This document shows, in pieces, positions 1 to 10,657 of a stretch of DNA of 64,000 nt. Location: the NCBI GenBank assembly GCA_963170055.1, contig CAUJGJ010000040.1:1608801-1672800 (forward strand). Direction: 5' to 3'. Within the stretch, counting starts at the first letter, position 1. Each line of letters begins with the position of its first letter. This DNA comes from Halisarca cf. caerulea (lineage: Eukaryota; Porifera; Demospongiae; Chondrillida; Halisarcidae). The notes below the pieces were generated by a model, which ran no database searches, had not been told where the DNA came from, and was given only the letters and a program-made list of their open reading frames with translations. The position numbers and the translations under genes are program-made.

Positions 1-780
1 TGACATTTCTTCGAGTTTAACATCGAATTCTGATTACTTATACATTTTACATTCATACTTTCAGTCGTACAGGTGGGCGGGGTATGGTCTTCAGTGCTGT
101 TTCTGCTTGCAACAACAACAGAGGGGATGCATGAACATTGAAATTGAAGTTTGTTTCTGTTAGCACCTAATCACGCTGATGTCCACAATGGTACTAATGT
201 TTGGCTATTGTGAAGGCAAAATTGATTCTAGAGCCAATCCTCTCAACGTTCGAAGTAGTTGTCATTCTTCCCCAATCGACGTTTGTTTCTGCAGAAAACT
301 GTCGCAATGTTTTCAACATTGTACAAGAAATTTGAAAACTAGAAAATGCACTTTTGTGCTTTAGTCTTGATTTAAGGCAATCGTAGGAAAAGTACATGTA
401 TCTGTAATTGTTCTTATAGTGTGCGGCCATTGTGACTGCAGTTTTACGCGATAAACATTGCGTTATAACGAGTTCGGGCAATTGCACATGACCTGAGGCA
501 ATGATTTCATTGGCAAAAACACTGTGTGTGACTAGAGATGTTTTTCCAGGCATGGTTGTGGAGATACAAAGAATCCGAATTCAGAATGATAATAAATGGA
601 AAATTCTCAAAAGAATGATAGCAAATTTGCTGCATTTGCAACAATTTTGATCTGTATTCTCCAAGAGCGAAAAATTGGCTAACTATGGTGCAATGCACTA
701 ATCCTGTAATTCAGGACAATCTGAATGCACGTATAAACTGGACATCAGATTATGATCCCAAATTCTCATACACATGATAA
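1..780. other. Unassigned AT-rich sequence
   Basis: Only short overlapping reading frames on both strands are present, none with a recognisable domain, signal peptide or splice-site pair. I see no gene or repeat that I can support here. The stretch ends exactly where the K-family terminus CGCATGTGGGACATGTCC begins at 781. Confidence 0.5.
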
Positions 781-1072
781 CGCATGTGGGACATGTCCGC
801 GCTAATTCGAAGGTGTGAAAATTTCGGTCATTTTTACAACTTCTCAACTTGTACATGTTTTAGAATATCGAAGAAGGACGTTTGTATTTAGTAGACATGT
901 AAGCTTTTCGTTGAACATGGTTTTTAACGACGGTTGTCTATGTTGAAGCTTCTACGAAGGTTTTCCTTACCCCTATGTGTGAAGGAATTTCTCTGGGTGC
1001 TGCATGGTGAAACGGCTTCTGGGATATATTTTTACATAAATCGCGATAGCAAAGTATTTACTAAGTTTTTCA

Positions 1073-1211
1073 TGCTTCGAAGATGATTAAGAAGGTTTCT
1101 GTCACAAATGCGGAAGGTAAAGAATAGTGAAAGTCAGGTAGCGAGGGTATAGCCAATAAAGTGGTCTTTAGGCAACAACGGGTATGCAAAAAATCGTAAT
1201 GCAGGTATTAA
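1073..1211. mobile_element. B-family TTAA element, right-end fragment
   Basis: These bases match the long terminus of the B-family elements at 22840 and 40423, including the hallmark AAAGTGGTCTT half-palindrome. The fragment ends at the TTAA (1208-1211) from which piggyBac A starts. Only about 135 bases remain, so the rest of this element has been deleted. Confidence 0.65.
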
Positions 1212-3112
1212 CCTTTTACCGACCGTTAGCCACTACAGTGGCTTTTGTAAACAAGTATACTTACCGACCGCGGGTGACGAAATCTCGTGTATAGGCACGA
1301 AATTTATATGGTTCGAAAGGGCTCTTTAAGTATAATGCACATGTCAATTTTTATGGCTATACGTTACAGTATGAGACAAATAAAAAGGTAATAAAATTTG
1401 TTATAAAACGCATTTGTTAACAACAACACGCAAGTATCCAAACAGATTACAGAGTTATACAAACAAAGATGGCCACCGCTCGTAAAGACGTTTAGGGACG
1501 TGGAGTTATTTCCTCGAAATACTCTGCTTAGTATGGTAAATACTGAAGCAGGGAGCAGGGCAAAGTAGAACCGGGGTTTCGGGGCAGCAATCTTTGCAGG
1601 CGTACATCGTTCTCTTCCTTTCCCGGCAAATACGGCACTGGGACGCCTTGTTCGTTTTGTACGGGAAGTGTCTGCCCTGAAGACGGCCCGCTGGTGGTGG
1701 CTGACTGTATGCCTGCCGTTTCCTTGAGCTATGTGACACAAGAAGATGTTCGATAATGGAGAGGACGAACTCTTGGTGAGTTAATTTCTTCGTTGCTGGT
1801 GTCTCCCTGTACAATATGAAGGCGTTCGTGATGGCTGTGTCTAGGAGAAAGAAGTAGATCCTCACCCACCATTTCTTAGATTTACGACTACAAGAATAAG
1901 TCTTGCGTCTAGAGTCGAAGACGTCTACTCCTCCCATGTGCTTGTTATACAAGTTGACGGCCTCAGGGCACAGTATCTGTGATCTTGTCCCATCCTTGTT
2001 CCGCCTCGGGACATGTGTTTGCTTGATTGGGTCGGCAACGTTATTTAGGAAGGCTACACCCTTGTTATCTTTCCAAACAATGCACTGAATTCCCTGAACT
2101 AGCTTGCATACACTTTCACCTCGTTGCATGTTCTTTGTCAGAACTTTAATGTTTTTGAATTCTACTGGCCAGTGCTTACGCCCTGTCCTCATGGTGCCGA
2201 TTGTGTAGGTGCTGTTTTCTGCTAGTTTCAGAGCCAGGGGATGCTACTAAAGTAGTTATCCATGTAGATATGATGGTTGGCACCATATAGTGGCTGTACC
2301 AGATTCTGAACCACTCTAGAAGACAGTGAATCCTCATTGTTGCTGCCTGTAGCCCCTGTGTAGAGTGCCATGTTGTAGAGATAGCCGTTTGTAGAGTCAC
2401 AAAGGCACCACATTTTGTATCCCCTCTTGATCGGTTTCATGGGCATGTACTGCTTCATTACGCTGCGACCCTTGAATAGAATCATGGCCTCGTCCACAGC
2501 AAGTTGCTGGTGGGGTTGATAGCTGGCCTGACTGTTAAGGCGGATCTTCTCCATCAGTGGCCTGACCTTGTATAATTTGTCGTACTCTGGGTCATCACGC
2601 CCTGGCATCCTGGAATTGTCATTTAGATGGAGATGACTGAGGATAGAGTGGAATCTGTTTCGTCCCATTCCAGAGACCATTCCAGGTGCATTGAGAATGG
2701 GATTGGTGCTCCAGTAATCATATGCTGATGGTAGTCGCACCATTCCCATTGCTAGTTGAATTCCTATAAAGGACTTCAATTCCTCGTCACGGACATCCTC
2801 CCACTTTGCTGTGTTTTTTTGTGCAGCATAAAAGTTGGTCTGATGTGCTATTGTAGCAAATTTGTCCTCTCCCCATACAGTACACGTCATAAAAAACATG
2901 ACGGTAAACAGTAACCAAAATCCAGACAATCGTTACCATTAAGGCGTTAACCGCTATCCGGTAATTTTTTTCGGAAAGCCGTCAACATTTAACGGCGTGC
3001 TAATATTAATAATATTCATAACTTCCTACCGCGATATTGTAATAAGGCGCTAAGCTGCCCGATCGAGGTGAAACATCGCGGATTTCGTTGAGAGTCGTAG
3101 CGCTTTTATTCA

Positions 3113-4684
3113 GTGATTCAGTGGACCATGGACAAAGTTTTACTCAAGTATGAGGATAATGGATCGTCGAGGTATGATGGGAAAGAGTATTTTGAGCTGG
3201 TTTCCAAAGTTAGAAGGGATGAAAATGTTCGAGGCCCACTCAAGGTCGGTGAACGGGTAACGGTGAAGACAAAGACTTGCTTGCGGAAGGCTGTCATAGT
3301 AAATGTCAACCCGGATGCCCTTCCCAAGAAAAGAAGAACGACAGGGAAGCGAGTACCAGCTAAAGAACAAGCATCCAGAGCAGTGCTAGTATCATTTCCT
3401 CCAGCTGAAGCCACCACACCTTCTTCCCCCCCACCTGTCTCACAACCCAACCCTCCATTGGAATCACCCTCACCCATCCTCTTCTCACAACCACCCTCAC
3501 CCATCCTCTTCTCACAACCACCCTCACCCACCCCATTGTCACAACCACCCTCACCCATCCCTTCGCAACCACCCTCACCCATCCCTTCGCAACCACCCTC
3601 ACCCATCCCCTCACTACCACCCTCACCCATCTCACAACCCGCCTCTCTATTCGTACCACCTTCGTCCATGCCTGTCTCACAACCCGCCTCTCTATTTGTA
3701 CCACCTTCATCCATGCCTGTATCACAAACCGCCTCGTTATTTGTACCACCTTCATCCATGCCTGTCTCACAAACAGCCTCTCTATCTGTACCACCTTCGT
3801 CCATGCCTGTCTCACATCCTATCTCAGCACTGACCACATCATCCTCTGTTCTATCATTTCACTCCATACAGCAGACAGCGGCATCCTCTTCTCATATCTC
3901 TTTTCAACCACTTAACTCCACACTAATCACAACATCTCCTCATATCCCTTTCCAACCATTGAACTCCACACATCAGGCCACAACATCTTATACCCTTTTT
4001 GAATCTCAGCCATCCTACCATACTCCCAGTGAACGTCTGGATTCTGCACCAATCATGCCATCTCAGTCAATGCTCGTTCCCCCAATTGCGCCCACACTTG
4101 GCCCTGTAGTGATGCCAGATGAGGACATGCTGGATCATCTGATCTATGACAGGCCAGAACCGACCTTGAATGTACAGCTGGATAGGATTCAGAAGTTTTT
4201 GGAAGCTTTTCAAGCCCAAGTTTTTCAGCGACTAGATAAGCTTGAAGCCTCATTACAAACAAGAAGGCAAGAGACCCCGCGTATCTCCCAGGCCCATACA
4301 GCAAGTGCTTGTCTGCCAAGAAGGCCACTGGCTGATGTAAATGGGCAATACCAACTCACAGCAGCAATGGATGCAAAGCTTCAGGGCATAATCGCGAGCC
4401 CAAGGATTAATGGACCAGTCCATCTCGGCTTAGAACTTGCCAAAGTACTGTATACAGAAGAGGAGATGGCTTCTAGTACCTTGACGGGTAGAAAGGTGAA
4501 CGGCCAATGTAGGCAAATGCTGGATTTGGGGAGACTAAATTTGATAGACCAGCTTGTGCAGAGAAGATTTTCCCTAGGAGAAGCAGAGTTTGCTGGTATT
4601 AGAAGTGGAATTCGAGACTCCATGGCGAATCGCTGCAAGTACCTAAGGTTAAAGTTAGCTCCCAGGAACATTTCCGTTATCTAA
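3113..4684 (+). CDS. BEN-domain protein carried by the Tc1-type element
   Basis: A 523-residue intact reading frame; Met1 or Met6 could start it. Residues 40-66 form a small basic, Tudor-like strand-rich patch (KVGERVTVKTK), followed by a lysine/arginine run near 72-80 that could be a nuclear localisation signal. Residues 100-175 are Pro/Ser-rich with SQPPSPI repeats, and 173-233 are four near-identical 15-residue repeats containing LFVPPSSMP. Residues 350-385 look like a short coiled coil. Residues 435-512 match the BEN fold (LxLAKVLYTEEEMASSTLTG, then MLDLGRLNLIDQLVQRRF and a final CKYLRLK). BEN domains bind DNA or chromatin in animal and viral proteins. A role in targeting, regulation or silencing avoidance is inference. 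Alternatively it is a captured host gene with no role in transposition. Confidence 0.8.
   Translation: MIQWTMDKVLLKYEDNGSSRYDGKEYFELVSKVRRDENVRGPLKVGERVTVKTKTCLRKAVIVNVNPDALPKKRRTTGKRVPAKEQASRAVLVSFPPAEATTPSSPPPVSQPNPPLESPSPILFSQPPSPILFSQPPSPTPLSQPPSPIPSQPPSPIPSQPPSPIPSLPPSPISQPASLFVPPSSMPVSQPASLFVPPSSMPVSQTASLFVPPSSMPVSQTASLSVPPSSMPVSHPISALTTSSSVLSFHSIQQTAASSSHISFQPLNSTLITTSPHIPFQPLNSTHQATTSYTLFESQPSYHTPSERLDSAPIMPSQSMLVPPIAPTLGPVVMPDEDMLDHLIYDRPEPTLNVQLDRIQKFLEAFQAQVFQRLDKLEASLQTRRQETPRISQAHTASACLPRRPLADVNGQYQLTAAMDAKLQGIIASPRINGPVHLGLELAKVLYTEEEMASSTLTGRKVNGQCRQMLDLGRLNLIDQLVQRRFSLGEAEFAGIRSGIRDSMANRCKYLRLKLAPRNISVI
3665..3815. repeat. 45-base minisatellite inside the BEN gene
   Basis: Four near-identical 45-base units in frame encode the repeated 15-residue block of the Pro/Ser linker. 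Just upstream, 3463-3640 holds shorter CCACCCTCACCCATC-type units. Copy-number change here alters linker length without breaking the frame. Confidence 0.8.
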
Positions 4685-5046
4685 CCTTATGCATGTTGTA
4701 TGTCTTACTCACTCACTGTACTTTTATATATGTTGCATGAATGACAAACGTGTATTGTAACAAACTTGTTTCCTTTTTGGTTAATATGTTAAATATTTTA
4801 TACTCTATATGCACTATATATTTATATATTTTATACTCTATACTCTATGATTAATAAGAGGGTTCGGACGGCTATGCCTACACGCGACAACATTTAAACA
4901 ACGCTGTACATGACATTGTATGTCAATATCCAAAAAATATTAATTTACATAGCATATAAATGTATCAAAATGTAACATCTCTTACAATAATGCACATGCA
5001 TGACAATATCAACTAGACAATACAACAAAAAGTGGTTCTAAGAAAG

Positions 5047-6044
5047 TTAGTAACCTGTAGCTTCTCCATTGACTTCTATTACTTTTGGTATAACTTTCTT
5101 TAAATGTTCTATGTACCTACAACACTTCTCCAGTGTCACAGTGGCCAGAAAGACTGTATGGCATGCAACAAATCCTCCTTGGTTGTGGGCTTGGCTATCG
5201 ATCGGATGAAGTTCTTCAATTCATGCCACAGATTCTCGATGGGGTTTAAGTCTGGGCTCTCAGGTGGGGTCTTCAAAAGTGAAATGTTGTGCCTTTCGAA
5301 AAAATCGCACGTTGCTCTTGCAGTATGGCAGGGAGCGTTGTCCTGTTGGAAAATTCCGTTTGGAAGACGATCTCGAAGAAAGGGTAAAAGATGGGTACGC
5401 AGTACCTCCTGGTAGACAGCACTGTTTACCGAACAGTTCAAAATGCAAATATTCGTGGCCCCTTTCTTCGAAATTCCAGCCCATACCATAACTTTGTAGG
5501 GGTGCTTCACTCTCGCTTTCCTTTTCGGTTGAGATCCAACTTTTCGATAAGAATAAGTGCGGTTGTTTTCCAACTGAATTGTGGATTCGTCTGTCCATAC
5601 TACGTTATCGAAACTTTCGTGCAGGTTAGCTCTTGCCCACTCCACTCTCTTCTCCTTGTTGGCATGCTGAATTAACTGGCAGTAGCGGCTACCGTGGAAC
5701 GTCCACCCTAGCATCTTCCTAGCTCTCTCCACGGTACTCAGCGAAACTTTCCACCCCCTTTCCTCCAGCATTTTCACAAGTTGAGTTGATGTTGTCTCGT
5801 CGTCTTGCTGCATTCTTTCTTCGATCGCTGTCACCATTGCCCCAGTTAGCTTGAACGGTCTGCCACTTCCCGGGAGACGCAATATTGTCCCGTGCTTCTT
5901 ATACTTTTGTACAGTTGCCCACACGGTCTGCTTGGGTCCTCGAAGCCCTTCCGCTGCAAGAACATGGACCACATTTCCATAGGAAACCCTTCTCTCAAAG
6001 TACAGTTGAATAATTCGCTGCTTACAGTAAGCTGTCAAAACCAT
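5047..6044 (-). pseudogene. Tc1-type DD34E transposase (one frameshift near the C terminus)
   Basis: A transposase of the IS630-Tc1-mariner superfamily. The main frame (6044 to 5136) gives 302 residues. An N-terminal helix-turn-helix pair for binding the inverted repeats spans about residues 1-110. The catalytic core has Asp152 (VVWTDEST), Asp235 (FQQDNAPCHTA) and Glu270 (SPDLNPIENLWHELK), with exactly 34 residues between the second and third, which is DD34E as in Tc1. The frame then stops early, but a one-base shift at about 5140 opens another 30 or so codons that read as the usual Tc1 C terminus (EKCCRYIEHLKKVI) ending with a stop at 5047. So one base is probably missing. The core is intact, so activity of the truncated form cannot be excluded. 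Confidence 0.85.
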
Positions 6045-7250
6045 CCCGCGACTTATCGTCTATTGATCTATAATAGATACTCGACCTGTTTAAAAGGCAA
6101 CGGGCGCTAAATTATAGCGAAAAAACGTTAACTTCCGATAACCCTTATCGTTTAGCGTTTAACCGTCAACGCTTAATAGTTATCACTTTTCTTGCAACAG
6201 TTAACTGTTTTTGGATACCGTCACGTTTTTTATGACGTGTACTGTATTTTGCAGATGTCATATGGCTTGCTGTCTTCATCAACATCAATGAGGACTGATC
6301 TTCTTGGACCTGGCACTGGCGTGAATGACTCACTTGCTGATGGAAGCACAGTGGCTGACTCACTGCTTGGTGCAGGAGATGATACAGGCTGAACTGTGGA
6401 TTCCTCAGCCTCCTCTAGGATGGTGTCCTCCTGGCAATCTTCAATCCTGTCCAGAGGGTCCTCAGCTTCGTGGTGCCCAGAGGACACAAAGCTGTCGACT
6501 CCATCATCAAGCGCGTCTGGAACCAAGTCATCGTCAGAATCACACCAATCACTGTCCTCACCGTTCATGTCATCCATTACTTTGTTAAATGCTATGTACT
6601 GTGCCATTGTTCTTTAATTCTGAGTGTGTAGTATAATGAAATTTGCTTGTATAAAACGCTGTGAAGTACTTGATAGCTCGCCGAGATTAACATACATTAA
6701 ACCCGGACTTTGTGTAGCTAAAAGCCCAGAAAGACGGCGTTAACCATCGACGGCCTACCACGAGCACCAAACACTTAAACGCTCGCAATAGAGCTACCGA
6801 AACAGGCATGCAGGATTATCTATGGTAGCTCGAGCAAGAAACCTAACATTCTATGCTAAACAGCATCATGATCACCATTAATGAACATACTGAAGTTATA
6901 ATGGCCACTTGAACGAAAGCGAAGGTCCTTTGAACTGATATACGTACTCGTACGGCAAAACAAAGCTGTCTGTGCTTCTGGCAAGACAGATCAAGAACTG
7001 AAAAGTTAGCGCCACTGTAGTGGCTAATGGTCTTTAACGGGGTTTAGTCACATGTCAGCATGTGACAGAGCATCGGTGACGACAAAAAACATCACTAAAC
7101 ATGGATTCGGCATTCGTATACACCTGAATAACAACACGAATCACGAGATAAAAGTGTGACAAATATTTTATAGGTGCCAAAATATAATATTTCATCACTA
7201 TGCAAACTGAGAAGCACTATCATAACAAATGTGGACATGTCCCACATGCG

Positions 7251-8379
7251 AATGTTTTCTAATGACATATATTGGGGGAACACTGCAAGGAAATCAGGAA
7301 ACCTCTGTATGCAGGACTATTTTGGTGATTCCCACGGTGTCTGCATTATAGAGATTCTACTGTATCTGCACTTTAACACATCTTGCACTATAAGAAACCG
7401 GAAGTGGAAAAACAAACCATTCTAAATACCATGAAAATTGACACATTCTCATGCCTCGTGTCTTTAATAGAGAAAGTTCATTTTTTCATTGTAACTCTTT
7501 TTAGAGTAGCTTTTTATTTTATCAAGTTGTGTTCCATATACACTTTGAAAGCCAAGGATTATAGATATCAAGTCACAGAAGGGGTTTACAGTGTTTTCAG
7601 AAAACACAGAAGCCAAAAAATTACAGTCATCAGTCGTAATGTGCATTCGATATCCTCAATTCGGACAAGTTTTTAAAGACTTGCCTTTCCAAGTAGAGCT
7701 GTCTGATGGTTCTCTGGATGCAGGAGAACAGGTATACTGGGATTATTCTTGGAAGAAAACTTCGTGCTGAGAGTTAGGCGAAGGAGTAGAACGATGTAGG
7801 CGAGTCAGCTATTCAACCTTGTGGAAAACGATAGTTGCCCTTCTCGAATCAGTCCCAATGCCCTTTTCTGGATGCAAACACTACTCCATGGTGCTTTTGG
7901 AACCTGAAATCTCCATTTGGGGCTCTCAATCTGGTGACATTTGGTTGCAACAAAGAGTTCACAATTGGCCTCTATCTCCACAGAAGAATGGTTTTCTCCA
8001 TTTCTGAAAGCTCTAACAGGACTACTATCATTTGCTACCATCAGTACTTCTTATGTTTTGTATATTTTGCCTTTGCAGATTGTGTATTTGAATGTTATCA
8101 TAATCATTGGTCAATGTTTGTCCGATAAATTCGAGCGCCATCTTTGAGATCAATTTGCTTCAAAATTGTGATCTGGTGGGAGCATGTTCTATACATCATT
8201 ATTATAGCCTATCTTTAGCCTTTCCAATGATGTAATGTTTGACCAGGGTTATATACTATAGAAAGTAACAGGGGAAAGACGACCTAAACTTGCTTAGCGA
8301 TAAGGGTACATATGGCATGTGGTATTTTGATGACATCTCGGAAGTAGGGCATGTATGGTGTATGGTGCAAAATGTGTCA
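7251..8379. other. Unassigned region with one dispersed repeat
   Basis: Apart from a repeat at 7375-7475 that recurs at 52768-52862, I see no supported gene. Several overlapping short frames at 7805-8147 lack domain features and lie on both strands. Confidence 0.45.
7375..7475 (+). repeat. Dispersed repeat, copy 1 (see 52768)
   Basis: About 95 bases starting TTAACACATCTTGCAC are shared, with few differences, with 52768-52862 in the same orientation. No inverted termini were recognised; it is probably part of a larger old repeat. Confidence 0.6.
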
Positions 8380-8990
8380 ATCGCAGACAATAGGACAACA
8401 GTACTCAGGACACTGTTATTCTATTCATTTACCATACTGTATTATAGGAAATGTTTTCACCAAGTCTGAATACACTATTGAATTAAGCTCTATAGAACTA
8501 TGTCTACTCTGATCACTTGTGTAAACAAACACAAGAATAGCTGCTTGCAAATTTCCAACTTGCAAACAATTGCACTATTATGCTTGCAGAACAACAATGA
8601 CAAGCTGGCCTTTGTAGCCATAATACTTCATTGTGTATATGTTTGCTTGGGACTAGCAGATGAAGAAATGCATGTATATATGTACGTCTTCAATAGATCT
8701 TGATTCCTTTCTACAACAGCCATATATTATAACATTCAGTAATGAAAACTGCCATGCAAGTACATGCAGAATTATTAAATACATTTTTCAAATTGGAATC
8801 AATTGCTGGGAGATCAAAATTACAATGGCTTAGTTTGTAGAGTATAAATAGAAGAACAGTGTAAATTGATACTAGTTCATGTAAAATCCAAAGATGGTAG
8901 TTTCTGTCACAAAGCTGTGCTACTCTTTGCCTGCTTGGGACAGGTGAGGGAAAGTGTGACTCTGCTGCAAGTGAGTTTGTTCTCAAAAAT
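8380..8990 (+). repeat. Duplicated segment with promoter and signal-peptide-like exon (copy 1)
   Basis: This segment is diverged from, but clearly alignable with, 18060-18560: the same order of landmarks, a TATAAATA box, then an ATG followed by a short hydrophobic stretch and a conserved splice donor (ACAG|GTGAGG at 8943/8944). In this copy the ATG at 8894 does not read into the hydrophobic frame (encoding AVLLFACLGQ), so a small indel has decayed it. The intact receptor gene at 9416 follows about 470 bases downstream; whether the two were ever spliced together is unknown. Confidence 0.55.
8843..8850 (+). promoter_or_regulatory. TATA box, copy 1
   Basis: TATAAATA lies 51 bases upstream of the ATG at 8894. 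The matching box at 18430 sits in the aligned position of the duplicated segment, so the element is conserved between copies. Confidence 0.5.
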
Positions 8991-9000
8991 TTTGTGAATC

Positions 9001-9285
9001 CAAATAATTGATACCGAATAGTATGGAGTAGCGACAAACTACAGTATACCTTGTCTACTGAAGATGAACTTGATTTATGCAACTTTGCTGTGAATTTACC
9101 AGCAAAGGGTCATTCATTATAGTGTGTCATTCAATTTTCATCCTGTATGCAAACATTTCAACAAATGATTGATACCGAATAGTATGGAGTAGCAACAAAC
9201 TACAACTTTGCTGTGAATTTACCAGCAAAGGCTCATTATAGTGTGTCATGCTAATGTCATCCTGTATGCAAGCATTTAGGCAGAA
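9001..9285 (+). repeat. Imperfect tandem duplication upstream of receptor gene 1
   Basis: The block starting with ATTGATACCGAATAGTATGG at about 9007 and ending with TCATCCTGTATGCAA recurs at about 9168-9275. The first copy has about 45 extra bases. The repeats end about 130 bases before the receptor start codon. Confidence 0.7.
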
Positions 9286-9415
9286 CCTTAACTTTGAGTT
9301 ACTCTCCTTTGCTATTTGGAATATAGCTTTTTGAGAAAACGGATAGTCAGAAAAACAACAGAAAAGATAATTAAAGGATGCTGAACAACAGTACTGAAGT
9401 AAATGAAGACCCCAC

Positions 9416-10351
9416 ATGTATCCTCAAATCTTTGGGTACTACAGTATATTTATAACACTGTTCTTCCTTGTACCTGCGTTTGTTTTCAACGTCATTCTCT
9501 TGGTGTCCATTGTCATGGAGAAAACAATACCAGCTGCTATCAGGTTCATCTTGGCCAACATACTGGCTGCATCTGACATAGTTATCATTGGAATGGCTGT
9601 CATTTTGCTTCAGAATGCTATCCTTTCCGGACTCACACATTTGGAATCGTCAATTGTTGTTTGTCAGCTCACCTTCGTCTCTCTTGCGTCAGGTGCTGCA
9701 GCAAGACTTCTGTACATGGCCAAATTTGCTGTGTCTGTGTATGTGCTTGTGAGGCAAGGTGCTTCTAGACTAAAATTAGTCCCTTCACTTGTGGCTGGAT
9801 TGTTACTGTGGCTCTTTGCCATTGTGCCAAATACAGTGTTATTTTCGTCAGATTTCCTTGATATAACTTTTCATGACAGTTCTGCTTGTGCTCCACATGG
9901 ACGGAACGTCACCACGCCCATTTATACATTCAGCTACATAGCCATATATGGTTGCTGCAGCTTCATAGTAGGAATCGTATTTCCCATACTGACCATATGC
10001 TACATCAAGAAAAACACTATATCGGGCAATTCCCAGATGCTTAGAGGCATGGTGAAGTTTGCCATATTCCTACTCATTGGGAACAGCATGAATTTCATGG
10101 GTATCTCCATTCCCATACTGTTTGCAACATTTGCACCAAGTGGAGAAGAGTACTATGTTGTAGAGAAGGCAGTCAACTATGCAGAAGGCATCTTGCTCAT
10201 GTTGTCACTCATTCCTACCCCAATAATTCTCCTAGTTTTCTTTAAACCAATTCGACATCGTTTGCTGGAAATGTTGTGTTTGATTTGCAAGAAATCAGAA
10301 GTGAAAAAGGACAAAACAACTCCAACTTCCAACACACTTGATGCTGTTTGA
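9416..10351 (+). CDS. Seven-transmembrane receptor, rhodopsin-like (family copy 1)
   Basis: A single-exon 311-residue membrane protein with seven hydrophobic segments at about residues 8-33, 43-70, 83-112, 121-144, 170-197, 211-240 and 252-275. Cys83 at the start of helix 3 and Cys158 (ACAPHG) in the second outer loop could form the usual class A disulfide. After helix 7 the sequence FFKPIRHRLLEML resembles an amphipathic helix 8, but the DRY and NPxxY motifs are absent (PTPIILL replaces NPxxY). The tail is short and lysine-rich. Paralogues lie at 26660 and 59455. An upstream ATG at about 9383 opens a glycosylation-rich stretch (NNSTEVNED) in another frame, suggesting the N terminus was shortened by a one-base indel. 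I therefore take 9416 as the start. The ligand is unknown; an orphan GPCR-like receptor is the safest name. Confidence 0.8.
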   Translation: MYPQIFGYYSIFITLFFLVPAFVFNVILLVSIVMEKTIPAAIRFILANILAASDIVIIGMAVILLQNAILSGLTHLESSIVVCQLTFVSLASGAAARLLYMAKFAVSVYVLVRQGASRLKLVPSLVAGLLLWLFAIVPNTVLFSSDFLDITFHDSSACAPHGRNVTTPIYTFSYIAIYGCCSFIVGIVFPILTICYIKKNTISGNSQMLRGMVKFAIFLLIGNSMNFMGISIPILFATFAPSGEEYYVVEKAVNYAEGILLMLSLIPTPIILLVFFKPIRHRLLEMLCLICKKSEVKKDKTTPTSNTLDAV

Positions 10352-10657
10352 TATGTGTACATTACTCGTACTTGTATATACATATCATTTGTTGTATCTC
10401 CCTCCACCATACGGCAGTCCTCCTCACCCACAGCGGGAACTGCACTTGATACCTTTTGATGAGTGTACTTTACTTTTGAGAACTTGTAGTACCCCCCTCC
10501 CTCGTATGTCACTCTTCGTTGTTTCCATGTGTTTCTGTAACCACACCACCAAGTAATTCAAAGAGTAATTTACACACTGTGTGGTGGGTATAATGGCATG
10601 CTATATGGTGCTGCATACAATTGCATGATTAGTGGTACATAGCATGGTATTTGTGCG

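Larger units (their letters stand above)
2878..6244. mobile_element. Tc1/mariner-type element carrying a BEN-domain gene
   Basis: The ends are near-perfect inverted repeats of about 27 bases beginning CAGTACACGTCATAAAAAAC. They are flanked by TA at 2876-2877 and 6245-6246, the Tc1/mariner target duplication. Inside are two genes in convergent orientation: a 523-residue BEN-domain protein on + (3113-4684) and a Tc1-type transposase on - (6044 to 5047). Subterminal direct and inverted motifs (GTTAACCG and CGTTTAACCGTCAACG) lie within about 100 bases of the ends. The insertion point is inside the piggyBac A transposase. The composite of transposase plus BEN protein is the unusual point; both genes lie inside the repeats, so they appear to move together. 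Confidence 0.85.
1506..6607 (-). pseudogene. piggyBac transposase of element A (interrupted and frameshifted)
   Basis: This would encode a DDD-type piggyBac transposase for cut-and-paste transposition at TTAA. The acidic N-terminal part is encoded by 6607 down to about 6247. The catalytic part resumes at about 2875 and runs to 1506. Visible motifs, in order, are VDEAMILFKGR (first Asp), YMDNYFSS (second), GGVDVFDSRRKTYSCSR (third), and a C-terminal cysteine-rich domain with CRICRERKR and CKDCC. The Tc1-type insertion sits in the coding sequence; taking it out with one TA copy leaves the two parts in the same frame. A second lesion, a one-base frameshift near 2238 just after the DNYFSS motif, shows that the gene is dead anyway. 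It is clearly diverged from the intact piggyBac at 34134. Confidence 0.85.
1208..7037 (-). mobile_element. piggyBac-type transposon A (degenerate, interrupted)
   Basis: The element is bounded by TTAA at 1208-1211 and 7034-7037. Just inside each end is the same palindrome-bearing inverted repeat (GCCACTACAGTGGC on the left, GCCACTGTAGTGGC on the right). It contains one minus-strand piggyBac transposase gene, broken by a frameshift near 2238 and by the 3.37 kb Tc1-type insertion at 2878-6244. Without that insertion it would be about 2.46 kb, close to the intact element E1. The right tip is about 8 bases shorter than the left. Confidence 0.85.
781..7250. mobile_element. K-family MITE (K1) split by nested insertions
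   Basis: The left part (781 to about 1072) begins with the 18-base terminus CGCATGTGGGACATGTCC and matches the first 300 bases of the full copies at 30757 and 61009. The right part (7038-7250) ends with the inverted terminus and matches their last 210 bases. The two flanking dinucleotides are both AA, the same 2-bp duplication pattern seen around other K copies. Between the halves lie a B-family fragment and a whole piggyBac, and about 200 bases of the middle of the MITE are missing. There is no coding capacity of its own, so it is non-autonomous. Confidence 0.8.

Noticed and set aside
2228..2929. Apparent new N terminus (MSGFWLLFTVMFF) for the piggyBac A transposase
   Set aside because: Those residues are encoded by the inverted repeat of the inserted Tc1-type element, not by piggyBac.
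3118..3837. Long Gly/Glu-rich open frames antisense to the BEN gene
   Set aside because: They are by-products of the CCA/CCC-rich proline repeats on the other strand; no start context or domain.
8711..9082. Minus-strand frame of 123 codons
   Set aside because: It runs antisense across the promoter duplicate and tandem repeat, has no domain and is not open in the aligned copy at 18060.
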